DNA of 19,466 nt from SMXL01 sp964527795 (GCA_964527795.1 CAZGOS010000032.1:1-19466); one strand, 5' to 3'. Numbered from the stretch's first letter, positions 1 to 8,089 are shown. Made by a program: numbers and translations. Notes: generated by a model not told the origin, from the letters alone.

Positions 1-2081
1 ATCTGATAGCTGCCGGCGAGCTGCTCGCGATTGACGAGCGAGCGCACCCGGCGTCCGAGCGAATCGAAAACGTTTAACGTCACAAGACCGGATCTCGGGA
101 TTTCGTAACTGATCGACGTTGTGGGATTAAACGGATTCGGGAAATTCTGCTCCAGCTCGAACCTGAGCGGTACGTCGGCGGATTCCGTGCTGACATTGAT
201 TACAGCTCCCACGTCGCCGTCCAGCGATTCAGGCTCGATCTTGAAGTTACTGTACGAGTAGTAAAGAGCTCCGCGGACGAAATCGAGCTGCTCATACACG
301 GAAAAAACGGTTGCAGGATCACCGCCGGAATAACTGATGAGGCTTGATTGATCATCGACCCGGAGTCCGTTGGCCGGATCACCGTCTGATGAAATCTCAA
401 ATTCACCGTAAGGTCCGCTTGGATCGTCCGCGTTGGTAGCGGTCACAAATGCATCCTCCACGTTTACGAGCATTCCTTCAAACGACTCGGCGATGTCCGG
501 GTCCTGCAATACGTTGGTCGTCAGCGTTACGTAGTCGAGGGGCGCTCCTCCGGTGCTCACGACTTCGAATTCGATATCACGTATGCGCGTCAGTCCGTAA
601 CTTTCCTGAATACGCGCACGCGTGATGCGAATCACGTCACCACGGCTTAGACTCTCCAGAGGGTTACGATAAATGAAAACGCCGGACCACGGCGCCGTAT
701 CGTCCTGGACGAAGTTCATCCTTGTTGAGGGATCTACCTGTACGGTTACGGTCAGGTCCATGTCGACGGTCCACCCATTAAAAGGGCCGCCCCCTTCTTT
801 GTCGTCGTCGGTGCGCTGTATATGCTCCACCTTCGTAATACCTCCGTACAGCGTCCGGAAACTGAATGCGTCCGACTCAAACTCCCCGCCTCCGTTATCG
901 GTCGCCGTAAACCAGAACGTGCCGAAATCGCCGTCGGCCTGCCCAGGCAGGTTGAACGTATACGTATCTCCCGATACGCCGGACGGATTGACGGCTCCGC
1001 CACCGGGATTTGAAGTCGACGCAAAATTGAGCTTGGCGCTGGAAATAAACCGACTCGGGTCTACGATGATATCCGCAATTATTTCCGTCGTCCCGGCACC
1101 GGGCACAACAGACGGGCGCTGAATATTGGTGACGCTGATGGGCGCCTCCGTGACTTCCACGTCGTCGTCTTCGAACGGATTGATGGCCAGCACTTCTCCA
1201 TTCGGAATACCCAGGCCAAACGGGTCGCTCGAAGTGCCTCCGTTATAGGTCAGAAATCCCTCGATATTTATGGTGGATCCCGGTGGCGGCGGCTCGTAGG
1301 TTGAGCTACGGCGATTAAATTTCGACGGGTAGTCGTCTCGATCATTCCGGTAACGAATCGACGTATCGTACATCGAGACTGAGGTGAGACCGCCGTCGGA
1401 CGAGAAATTCCAGTCGACACGATCTCCCAACGTGCGCTGAAGAACCGTGGCATTTTCAATGCGAACCAGGCTGCCTCTGATATCAGACAGATTGTCCCAG
1501 TTCACCTGAATAGCGCCGTCGGGTCCGATGCTCTTGTTGATGTCCGACGTGGTCACGACGATGGGATTAAAGATGGGATCGCTCAAAAGGCGCACACCTA
1601 CTATGGTTATAGATACTGGTGAGATTTGCAACGTACTGAAGAAGGGATCAACCACTCCAACAACTTCAATCACGTCACCTTTCAGAACGTCTTCGAGTCC
1701 GAGCGCATTGCTGCCGTCGACGATCTGGATTCCCATGCCATCCAGGCCTTCCGTCTCGGCTGAGATATCGCGCACAAAAATGTGAATGCGTCCCACGACT
1801 CCGTTACTGACGGACGCCAATCCGGAGTTCAGGGGATCGCTCATTACGACGGCCGTGAAACGGACCGTTGCGCCGCAGAGCGTACCTGCGTAGATCAAGC
1901 CGTCGCACTCGCCGTCGATATCCCCCGAATTCAGAGCGTCGCCTGCAGCGTTGAGCGCATCGATGCCCGATTGTGGTATCGCGTTAATCTGGCGTACAGT
2001 TACGTCCTGCTGTGCGAGCGCTTCTCCGACGAGGAGAAACATGACTAGCATCGACAGGACGGTGGTAACAGTGTTTCGCAT
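1..2081 (-). CDS. Secreted multidomain protein with T9SS C-terminal sorting domain (partial, 3' end cut by window edge)
   Basis: Reading the minus strand from an ATG at 2081 gives 693 codons without a stop, running off the left edge. AGAGGTGA lies just upstream as a Shine-Dalgarno site and fixes the start. The N-terminus is a Sec signal peptide with cleavage near ALA-QQD (about residue 23). The body has several beta-rich segments of the kind GDVIEVVGVVD (about 135-145) and GDVIRITRARIQESYGLTRI (about 495-515). These resemble the OB-fold modules found in secreted nuclease-associated and lamin-tail proteins, but that is inference. From about residue 640 the motif NFPNPFNPTTSISY and the following strands form the type A sorting domain used by T9SS. 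The protein is therefore probably exported to the cell surface or medium. It lies 56 bases downstream of another T9SS cargo gene on the same strand, probably co-transcribed. No catalytic motif was recognised, so substrate and role are unknown. Confidence 0.85.
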   Translation of the reverse strand, partial: MRNTVTTVLSMLVMFLLVGEALAQQDVTVRQINAIPQSGIDALNAAGDALNSGDIDGECDGLIYAGTLCGATVRFTAVVMSDPLNSGLASVSNGVVGRIHIFVRDISAETEGLDGMGIQIVDGSNALGLEDVLKGDVIEVVGVVDPFFSTLQISPVSITIVGVRLLSDPIFNPIVVTTSDINKSIGPDGAIQVNWDNLSDIRGSLVRIENATVLQRTLGDRVDWNFSSDGGLTSVSMYDTSIRYRNDRDDYPSKFNRRSSTYEPPPPGSTINIEGFLTYNGGTSSDPFGLGIPNGEVLAINPFEDDDVEVTEAPISVTNIQRPSVVPGAGTTEIIADIIVDPSRFISSAKLNFASTSNPGGGAVNPSGVSGDTYTFNLPGQADGDFGTFWFTATDNGGGEFESDAFSFRTLYGGITKVEHIQRTDDDKEGGGPFNGWTVDMDLTVTVQVDPSTRMNFVQDDTAPWSGVFIYRNPLESLSRGDVIRITRARIQESYGLTRIRDIEFEVVSTGGAPLDYVTLTTNVLQDPDIAESFEGMLVNVEDAFVTATNADDPSGPYGEFEISSDGDPANGLRVDDQSSLISYSGGDPATVFSVYEQLDFVRGALYYSYSNFKIEPESLDGDVGAVINVSTESADVPLRFELEQNFPNPFNPTTSISYEIPRSGLVTLNVFDSLGRRVRSLVNREQLAGSYQ

Positions 2082-2137
2082 GAAATCACCTCTTATTGTG
2101 TTAATAGTCTCAAGATCATTTATGTAGTTGCATTTCG

Positions 2138-4321
2138 TCATCGAATAATGACAAATTTTCCGCGTTGCACCTCTCCCGAGTCGAGATTCTTCACCGTGTA
2201 GAGGTACAGGCCTCCGGCGAGGCTCAACTCATTCTCGGAAAGGATATCCCAGGAATGTTCTCCACCGGGAAGTATGCGATTCTCTGCGCTGAAATCGTTA
2301 TACCATCGAATGTCTCCGACATACGAGTCGCCTTCATGATGCATCGTCTTAACGATTTCACCCGCCAGTGTGTAGACCCGGATTTCCGAGTTCTCAGGCA
2401 AGTTGTAGAAATTGAGCCGACGTGTTCGGGACGTGCCGCCGTCCCAGGCCGCGTTGACGCGGTAGGGATTGGGGTAAACACCCACCGGGCGTTCATCGCC
2501 CGATGATGCAGGCGGAGTTCCGGGAAATACGCGCGTGGCATTGGCTACCCGCGACGATTCGAACGATTCCAGCCCCGCGTCCGGATCACCCTCGTCAAAG
2601 GCGGTGATCGTGAAGAGGTACTGCCATCCACTCTTTAGATCGGACGCTTCAAAGCGGTACCAGTATTCCTTCGGATCGCCATCGAATACGGCCGGCTGAT
2701 CCAGGGCAATCTCGGAAAAACCATTGTTGAACCCGGTCCTGTTTCCGGGTGTATCATACTGTGCGATCAGAGATGCCCGATCGAGGATGTTTCCTGCTCG
2801 ATCGTCTCCTGGATTGCTTCGATAGATTCGGTATCCCTCGAAATCCCGTCGGCCCGTGACCGGATCTATGGATTCTTCCGCTGTACGGTCCCAGTAGAGC
2901 GCTACGACAGGAGGTGAATCGTCTGCGCCGCCCCGGCGCTCAAACTCGACTCTTACAAGTGGAGAATTGGGAGGTTCGGGAATGAGATAACGATCGAGAG
3001 TGCCGTTGCCATTTACATCTTCTCCGGCATCCAGCTCGCCGTTGAAATTGTTGTCCTCGCCGGAATAGGTACGCCGAGCCCAGAGTATATTCGTGGCAAG
3101 AAGATTTCGGCTCTCCGGCGTGTCAACAATTTTTCCCTGTTGACCCTGAAATTCGTCCGGTTTCACCGCAGCGACCACCGCAAAGGTTACCTGAAGCTTA
3201 TCACCTGGAAGTACACGGTCGAAAGGACCAATCGGCGTGAGCCCGATCCAGTTTCCGCTCGAAATCTGTCCGTCCGTTCGAAGTCGCTGAAACCAGGCGT
3301 CGCGCGCTGCATCAAACTCTGCTTCGGATTCAAATTGAAGAGGATTCGGGAAAGGTGACGCCATGCGGCGATATTTCTCTTCGTCGGTTGTTGGACGGCT
3401 GAAGTCGTCCGTTCCACCCGAGAATAACCACCACCGAGGATTGACCGTTGGCGGAGCATAGCCATCCTGCATGTAGTCATCTGCCAGAGTCGGGTGAAAG
3501 AATCGGATTTCGCCACTGGCAGGATCCACCCACTCCGCACCCAGGAAAACCATCGAGCCGTAGGTATTGATCGTCTCTTCCTGCCCGCCGGCATTAAAAC
3601 CATAAGAGGCGTTCAGGCTGTCGACATATCCGAAGCCTCCTTTATTGAAAAAGGCGCCCCCGGCGTCTGTTGTGGTATTGATATTCCGAGCTACGATGTC
3701 GTGATACATTCCCACGTACACGCTGTCCCATGGCTCCGAGGACATATTCCAGATGTCAAAATTCAGAATGACGAAAGACTCCGTGAACGGAAAATTCCAC
3801 GCATAGGTATTCAGCTCGGCAAATATGCCGAGACGACCGGCCGGGTCCGGCATCTGAATGGAAGTCCCCGGTAATACACTCGATGTGTCTTCAAAGGCCG
3901 TTGAATAATCCTGGTGGCTGACGGCGAAGCGCGTGAATGCATCAGAAGTCGGGAGTGTGGAACGGGCAAGTATCGTGCTGTTCTGCGCAAACTCGTATCC
4001 GGTCGCTCCGGGACGGTAACCTCCAGAAGTTGTTACTGCGCCCGTTCGAACCGTAATCGTTCCGTCTGATCTGACGGCGCCGATCCAGAGTCCCGATTCA
4101 AAAAGGTGCTCCACGCCGGAGTCGAGAGGGTATTCAAATGATGGGGGACCGGTAGGGTTGTTACGAATATTAGCCCGGCCCACGAAGCCCGCATTGGTGA
4201 TTGTCAGTCCGACGTTTCCAACATCAACGACGGCCTCCTCGAAACCCACCTGCGCCTTCGCAGACAGCGAAAAACTGCTCAACAGAAGCAAGCAGAGAAC
4301 AAAACGTAACTGTTGGTTCAT
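2138..4321 (-). CDS. Secreted protein with T9SS-type C-terminal domain
   Basis: This is a complete gene of 727 residues. It starts with a Sec signal peptide (hydrophobic LCLLLLSSFSLS, cleavage near AKA-Q at about 24). Residues 30-110 have a pattern seen in large FCB-group surface proteins (LFESGLWIGAVRSDG). At about 421-442 two DxNxNG elements (DNNFNGELDAGEDVNGNG) form a probable calcium-binding, EF-hand or thrombospondin-3-like, linker. A fibronectin III-like stretch follows (VALYWDR...GYRIYRSN, about 480-520). From about 611, VYPNPYR through the terminal GGLYLYTVKN...GKFVIIR is a C-terminal sorting/anchor domain with the usual basic last residue. No enzyme motif is visible, so a structural or adhesive surface role is only a guess. 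It is the first gene of a probable two-gene minus-strand unit. No obvious Shine-Dalgarno site precedes the ATG; the start is chosen because it gives a textbook signal peptide. Confidence 0.88.
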   Translation of the reverse strand: MNQQLRFVLCLLLLSSFSLSAKAQVGFEEAVVDVGNVGLTITNAGFVGRANIRNNPTGPPSFEYPLDSGVEHLFESGLWIGAVRSDGTITVRTGAVTTSGGYRPGATGYEFAQNSTILARSTLPTSDAFTRFAVSHQDYSTAFEDTSSVLPGTSIQMPDPAGRLGIFAELNTYAWNFPFTESFVILNFDIWNMSSEPWDSVYVGMYHDIVARNINTTTDAGGAFFNKGGFGYVDSLNASYGFNAGGQEETINTYGSMVFLGAEWVDPASGEIRFFHPTLADDYMQDGYAPPTVNPRWWLFSGGTDDFSRPTTDEEKYRRMASPFPNPLQFESEAEFDAARDAWFQRLRTDGQISSGNWIGLTPIGPFDRVLPGDKLQVTFAVVAAVKPDEFQGQQGKIVDTPESRNLLATNILWARRTYSGEDNNFNGELDAGEDVNGNGTLDRYLIPEPPNSPLVRVEFERRGGADDSPPVVALYWDRTAEESIDPVTGRRDFEGYRIYRSNPGDDRAGNILDRASLIAQYDTPGNRTGFNNGFSEIALDQPAVFDGDPKEYWYRFEASDLKSGWQYLFTITAFDEGDPDAGLESFESSRVANATRVFPGTPPASSGDERPVGVYPNPYRVNAAWDGGTSRTRRLNFYNLPENSEIRVYTLAGEIVKTMHHEGDSYVGDIRWYNDFSAENRILPGGEHSWDILSENELSLAGGLYLYTVKNLDSGEVQRGKFVIIR

Positions 4322-4612
4322 AAAAGGGCGTGGGACCCAAATAGTGACACAAGCGTGTGGTCGTTATACGTGCCGAGCTTCCGAACGTAGAATGTATTTG
4401 CCTTTAAGCAGGATGTAAAGAACTTTTCCTTCTCAAATGAGAAAAACAGGCTGTGTCGGGGTCGAATTATATTTGCATGGTGCGGAACCGGGTAACAGGT
4501 AGATACACGTATGACGCGTAAGATTCAAATGGATCGCACATATTCAAACCGGCTCCATATTCGTTGCCATAAATGGTTGCCATACATTAATGCATTAATC
4601 CCTGCACGTCAG
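4322..4612. promoter_or_regulatory. Divergent spacer with a 14-bp palindrome and a 9-bp direct repeat
   Basis: This 291-base spacer separates the divergent secreted-protein and methyltransferase genes and must hold both promoters. Close to the methyltransferase it carries the perfect palindrome ATTAATGCATTAAT (4586-4599), ending 13 bases before the preferred ATG at 4613. It also carries two copies of GTTGCCATA (4563-4571 and 4576-4584), 13 bases apart. Both sit where an operator or a translation-control element would be expected. No confident -35/-10 pair was found, and no known regulator is matched to these sites. Confidence 0.4.
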
Positions 4613-5386
4613 ATGAATTTCCTGAAACGGGTTATTAAGATCGCCGCGCTCGCTCTCATTCTCGCGCTCGTTGTGTTCATGGGCGGCTGTTCTTCGGATT
4701 CGCCAGGCTCTGAATCGCCGCCCACGTACTATGATTTCCGCAGTTCAACCAGCGACGGCGGCACCGGGAAGTATTACATGGGGAGAGAAATTGCGGACGT
4801 GATGCGATCCGAACACGGGGTTACGTTCTGGGAGAGACCAACGCGAGACACCGAAGAATTACCGTCCCGGCTGTTGCAGGTGCTGGAGTTGACCCAGTCG
4901 GCGGTTGTGGCTGATATCGGCGCCGGTTCAGGTTTTCTGACGTTCAGGCTGGCTCGAATGGTGCCGTCGGGACGAGTTCTTGCCGTAGACGTACAACCGG
5001 AGCTACTCGATACCGTTCGCGTGCGAATGCAGCGGGAGGGGATTCGAAATGTTCAGCCCGTTCTCGGTACACCCGAAAATCCCAGGCTTCCTGCTTCTTC
5101 CGTCGATCTTGTCCTGATCGTCTCTTCTTACCACGAATTCTCCCACCCGAAAGAAATGCTCGAAAACATCTATGAAGGGCTGAAGGAAGGAGGTAGAATC
5201 GTAATCGTTGAGTACAGGGGTGAAGACGAGACGATTCCCGCTTCGGCCGTGCACCGAATGACGGAGGAACAGATACGTCAAGAATTGGAGGCTTCCGGTT
5301 TTCGATGGCGCGACACGTTTGATGTACTCCCGCAGCAGCATATCGTCGTGTTTCAGAAGCCGGTCACGGACACGCTTGAAGGGTGA
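4613..5386 (+). CDS. Lipoprotein-type class I SAM-dependent methyltransferase
   Basis: With the start at 4613 the protein has 257 residues. It begins with a basic n-region (MNFLKRVIK), a long hydrophobic stretch and a lipobox-like FMGGC with Cys26, so it is predicted to be exported and lipid-anchored. An in-frame upstream ATG at 4511 would add 34 polar residues and bury the signal, so it was not chosen. The enzyme part has a leading YYMGREIADVM...FWERPTR segment (about 55-77) typical of one methyltransferase subfamily. Motif I follows (ADIGAGSG, 100-107), then acidic Asp126 after strand 2, motif IV VDLVLIVSSYHEF and the post-motif GLKEGGRIVIVEY. The substrate is unknown. The oddity is location: SAM is made in the cytoplasm, so an enzyme outside the inner membrane needs explaining. 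It could be a membrane-tethered cytoplasmic protein if the signal is not cleaved. It is convergent with the glycosylase, 8 bases apart. Confidence 0.82.
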   Translation: MNFLKRVIKIAALALILALVVFMGGCSSDSPGSESPPTYYDFRSSTSDGGTGKYYMGREIADVMRSEHGVTFWERPTRDTEELPSRLLQVLELTQSAVVADIGAGSGFLTFRLARMVPSGRVLAVDVQPELLDTVRVRMQREGIRNVQPVLGTPENPRLPASSVDLVLIVSSYHEFSHPKEMLENIYEGLKEGGRIVIVEYRGEDETIPASAVHRMTEEQIRQELEASGFRWRDTFDVLPQQHIVVFQKPVTDTLEG

Positions 5387-5394
5387 AGCACCTG

Positions 5395-6048
5395 TCAGGG
5401 TGGCGGCAGGAGTCCATCACCCAATTCCAGGCCTCGCCAGAGGTACCAGCTCGCAACTGAGCGGTACGGTCGCCATCGCTCTCCATGCTCGAGCAGCACA
5501 TCCGGGGGTGGTGGCTCGGCGTAGCCATAAAGGAGTGCAAATCCTTTGCGTATGCCGAGATCCGTAGCCGGGAGTATGTCCGGTCGACCCAATCTAAACA
5601 TCAGCAGCATTTCGACAGTCCACATGCCGACGCCCTTGACGGCCGTGAGTCGCTGCATGATTTCCTCATCCGTCATACGGGCGATAGATTCCCCATCGGG
5701 TACCACACCTTCACGCGTCTTCTCTGCCAGATCGAAAATGGCCGCTGTTTTTGCTCCAGATAATCCAGCAGACTTCATCTGTTCGGCTGACAGCGTTTGC
5801 ACGGATTCGGGCGTTGGAATCACCGCGGGAAAAATCAGTTCGGTGAATCGTCTGTAAATCGTTCCGGCAGCTTTGCTTGAGAGTTGCTGGTGAACGACGG
5901 CCTGACAGAGCGCTTCAAAAGGATCCTGCGCCGGTCGGTAATCCAGTTTGAACGGTCCGACGAGCTGAATGAGCAGCCCAATTCTTTCATCCGCCTCAGA
6001 AATCGATGCTATTGCCTCCTGCGCATTGTATGGTAGTCGAGCGGTCAT
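5395..6048 (-). CDS. DNA-3-methyladenine glycosylase II-like (HhH-GPD, AlkA family)
   Basis: This 217-residue base-excision repair enzyme is predicted to remove alkylated purines such as 3-methyladenine from DNA in the cytoplasm. The HhH-GPD fold is clear. An N-terminal helical region contains PFEALCQAVVHQQLSSKAAG (about 43-62), the helix-hairpin-helix is LTAVKGVGMWTVEML (about 134-148), and the catalytic aspartate lies in LPATDLGIRKGF. The tail RWRPYRSVASWYLWR is also characteristic of AlkA-like proteins. It is shorter than E. coli AlkA (about 280 residues) because it lacks the N-terminal non-catalytic domain; this matches the common short bacterial form. No Ada-type regulator is next to it. 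The spacer to the divergent response regulator (199 bases) holds its promoter. The family is secure; the exact substrate range is not visible from the sequence. Confidence 0.92.
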   Translation of the reverse strand: MTARLPYNAQEAIASISEADERIGLLIQLVGPFKLDYRPAQDPFEALCQAVVHQQLSSKAAGTIYRRFTELIFPAVIPTPESVQTLSAEQMKSAGLSGAKTAAIFDLAEKTREGVVPDGESIARMTDEEIMQRLTAVKGVGMWTVEMLLMFRLGRPDILPATDLGIRKGFALLYGYAEPPPPDVLLEHGERWRPYRSVASWYLWRGLELGDGLLPPP

Positions 6049-6171
6049 CTTTTAGTGTTTCTCCGGCAGCGTTTTATACCTCGCGACCAAGGCGGGCATT
6101 CGCGTAGCTGCTTGTCAGATATTCCCCTACGGACCGTGAAAGGTAAGCCCTTCGGAGCCCGTATATGATGA

Positions 6172-6226
6172 TTCGTATTGTCAATTACGAAGCCATACCA
6201 AATAAAATTTCACATTCCATACCAAA
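6172..6226. promoter_or_regulatory. Inverted and direct repeats upstream of the response regulator gene
   Basis: TTCGTA at 6172-6177 and TACGAA at 6186-6191 form an inverted repeat with an 8-base spacer. CCATACCAAA occurs twice, at 6193-6202 and 6217-6226, 24 bases start to start. Both lie within 80 bases of the response regulator start and behind the glycosylase start. NarL/FixJ-type regulators bind as dimers to inverted or direct half-sites, so autoregulation is plausible but inferred. The region is AT-rich, as a promoter would be. Confidence 0.35.
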
Positions 6227-6247
6227 CCAGCAAGGTGAGGTGAACAT

Positions 6248-6922
6248 ATGGATGAGGACGGAAGCCATCGGATACTCATAGTCGATGATCATCCATTGAT
6301 GAGAAAGGGATTGGCGATGACCCTGAATGCGGAGACGGACCTTGATGTGTGTTACCAGGCCGATTCGGGAGAGGAAGCTCTAAGTCTAATCGAGGAAAGC
6401 ACCCCCGATCTGGCCATCGTCGACATTTCACTTCCCGGCATGAGCGGAATCGAGTTTATCAAACACGTTCACCTGCTCAGGCCGGAAATCAAGTTGTTAG
6501 TCGTTTCCAGGCATGAAGAGACGCTGTATGCAGAGCGCGCGATTCGTGCCGGTGCACGCGGATATGTAATGAAGCTTGAAGCGGCTGATGTCATCGTTCA
6601 AGCTGTACGTCGCGTCCTGAACAGCGGGATCTACGTCAGCGCCGAAATCAATGAGCGGCTCTTGATGGGCATGGCTGCAGGACAGCACCACCTTACTCAC
6701 TCGCCTCTTGAGGTTTTGAGTGATCGTGAATTGGAAGTCTTTGAACTGACGGGCCGAGGTCACGGCACGCGTGATATTGCTGAGCGACTTCATCTATCCG
6801 TTAAGACGGTAGAATCGTATCGCGCGCGCATCAAGAGCAAACTGAACCTGAGCAACGCGGCCGAACTCATGCAGCACGCCGTGCAATGGGTTGAAAGCGA
6901 GGCGGCAAAACCTGTGGTCTGA
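6248..6922 (+). CDS. Response regulator, NarL/FixJ family (receiver + LuxR-type HTH)
   Basis: This is a 224-residue two-component transcription factor. The N-terminal receiver (about 8-122) has the acidic pair Asp13-Asp14, phospho-acceptor Asp59 in DLAIVDISLPGMSG, the switch Ser87 in LLVVSRHEE and Lys109 in GYVMKLE, so it should be phosphorylatable. After a linker, LSDRELEVFELTGRGHGTRD and IAERLHLSVKTVESYRARI (about 155-198) form a LuxR/GerE helix-turn-helix. The start is supported by AAGGTGAGGTG about 7 bases before the ATG. No histidine kinase is in the window, so it is an orphan here and its signal is unknown. The HTH reads GHGTRDIAERL, whereas the family usually has GxSNKEIA; the Asn-Lys pair is replaced by Thr-Arg. 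Inverted and direct repeats directly upstream could be its own sites. Confidence 0.95.
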   Translation: MDEDGSHRILIVDDHPLMRKGLAMTLNAETDLDVCYQADSGEEALSLIEESTPDLAIVDISLPGMSGIEFIKHVHLLRPEIKLLVVSRHEETLYAERAIRAGARGYVMKLEAADVIVQAVRRVLNSGIYVSAEINERLLMGMAAGQHHLTHSPLEVLSDRELEVFELTGRGHGTRDIAERLHLSVKTVESYRARIKSKLNLSNAAELMQHAVQWVESEAAKPVV

Positions 6923-6946
6923 TATCACCGGAAATCTCCTGTGATA
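6923..6946 (+). terminator. Hairpin directly after the response regulator stop codon
   Basis: TATCACcGG (6923-6931) pairs with CCtGTGATA (6938-6946) across a 6-base loop, giving nine positions with one mismatch. It starts at the base after the stop codon. There is no run of T after it, so it is a weak intrinsic terminator at best, or a 3'-end stabiliser. The next gene is convergent (ends at 7001), which suits a terminator here. Confidence 0.4.
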
Positions 6947-7000
6947 CAGAGAAATCGACAGCGGAGCGGGTCGATCGCGTGAAATTATTGCCCGGTTGTC

Positions 7001-7834
7001 TCAGGAGGTGATCTGTACCAGTTCAATCCTGTACAGGAGGAGCGCATACGGAGGAATGGATCCGAACCGGTCGCCGGTGGATCCGTATCCCAATTCGGGA
7101 GGGATCGTCAGTTTGCGGACGCCTCCCACCCTCATGCCCGGGATTCCCTGTTCCAGACCGTCGATCGTAACTCCAGTGCCCAGAATGAACCTCAGAGGCC
7201 CGCTTGACTGGGAAGAAGCGATAATGCGACCGTCCTGAAGGATACCGACGTATTCGATCTCGATCAGCGATCCTGCCTGGGCCTCTTCGCCCGTTCCAAT
7301 CACGACATCCTCGATGAGTACGTAATCGAGAATATCCACAAGTGTGATCTCGAACGTCACCGTCGCATTTGGCGGTACGGGGCAATCGCTCTCGCTCGTA
7401 CACATTCCATTTTTTCCGAACGCTTTTTGCGGAGGGATCGTGATCCGGCGAATACCACCTACTTTCATCCCGGGTATGCCTTCGTCGAGACCTTCGATGA
7501 CGTTATTTACGCCGAGGGTGAAGATCAGATTTTCTTCCTGTATCTGGGATGAATCGAAAATGGTCCCGTCTTCGAGTGTCCCGACATATCCAACGATGAT
7601 GGTTTGGCCCGAGACGACTTCTTCGCCGGTTCCGATCGTGATGTCCACGATAGTAATCTTGGCCTCCTCGGAGGCGGGGGATGAATCACATCCGGACAGT
7701 ACTGTCACACTAAGAAACACACTAAGAAACACACTAAGAAACATGCCAAGAAACAGGCCAGGAAACGCGCCAAGAAACACGCTAAGAAACGGGCTCGGGA
7801 TGACGGGCAGATTAACGGAACGATATAAACGCAT
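7001..7834 (-). CDS. Two-domain FKBP-type peptidyl-prolyl isomerase lipoprotein
   Basis: This 277-residue protein is predicted to catalyse cis-trans isomerisation of prolyl bonds in proteins outside the inner membrane. The lipobox VLSGC places lipidated Cys49 after an unusually long hydrophobic segment (residues 16-48) built from seven repeated tetrapeptides of the FLSV/FLGA type. FKBP domain 1 (about 57-168) keeps Tyr83, Phe93-Asp94, the VIEGLDEG loop (Leu116 where FKBP12 has Trp59) and IPPQKAFG. It has an insertion with two cysteines (145 and 151) that could form a disulfide. FKBP domain 2 (about 172-276) keeps Tyr195, GLEQGIPGM and IPPELGYG, but the usual Phe-Asp pair is Ile205-Ala206, so its catalytic competence is doubtful. 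Tandem FKBP domains occur in secreted folding factors of this phylum. It is flanked by the convergent regulator gene and by mdh upstream on the same strand, 255 bases away. Confidence 0.92.
   Translation of the reverse strand: MRLYRSVNLPVIPSPFLSVFLGAFPGLFLGMFLSVFLSVFLSVTVLSGCDSSPASEEAKITIVDITIGTGEEVVSGQTIIVGYVGTLEDGTIFDSSQIQEENLIFTLGVNNVIEGLDEGIPGMKVGGIRRITIPPQKAFGKNGMCTSESDCPVPPNATVTFEITLVDILDYVLIEDVVIGTGEEAQAGSLIEIEYVGILQDGRIIASSQSSGPLRFILGTGVTIDGLEQGIPGMRVGGVRKLTIPPELGYGSTGDRFGSIPPYALLLYRIELVQITS
7706..7794 (-). repeat. 12-bp tandem repeat encoding the FKBP signal peptide
   Basis: On the plus strand the unit TAAGAAACACAC and its variants recur seven times with a strict 12-base period (7711-7794). 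The first two copies are identical and the others differ at one to four positions. In the coding frame of the FKBP lipoprotein this gives seven tetrapeptides (residues 16-43, 7706-7789): FLSV, FLGA, FPGL, FLGM, FLSV, FLSV, FLSV. Because 12 is a multiple of 3, gain or loss of units keeps the frame and only changes the length of the hydrophobic core of the export signal. Replication slippage is the likely origin. Confidence 0.95.
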
Positions 7835-8089
7835 GAAAGGGCAGTAGCCGGCTGATGGTTACGGATGTATGGCGGTGTAGGTCACTGTCGAGTACACCGT
7901 GCCCGGCGCAACACGAGGACCGCATGGGTATAACTCATGCATACAATCCTCGTAGCGCGTAATTAACGCACCCGTGGATACGAAGATTCAACCGTATCCG
8001 GGTAGAAAGACGTCCCGTCGAAGCAAAGATTTGTTCGGCGAACCGCCAGGAATAGCCGATTTCGATGAACCGATACGGATCAGTTTTTT
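7835..8089. other. Spacer between mdh and FKBP genes with palindrome and hairpin
   Basis: No gene was found in these 255 bases. GCGTAATTAACGC (7957-7969) is an interrupted palindrome with arms GCGT and ACGC. Immediately after it, ACCCGtgGATACG (7970-7982) can pair with CGTATCCGGGT (7993-8003) across a 10-base loop, an 11-pair stem with a two-base bulge. Both lie downstream of mdh and upstream of the FKBP gene on the same strand. They could be an mdh 3' element or part of the FKBP promoter. No T-tract follows the hairpin on the minus strand. Confidence 0.4.

Noticed and set aside
673..1122. 149-codon plus-strand frame inside the first secreted protein gene
   Set aside because: The minus strand has an uninterrupted 693-codon frame with signal peptide and sorting domain; the plus frame is Ser/Pro-rich shadow coding.
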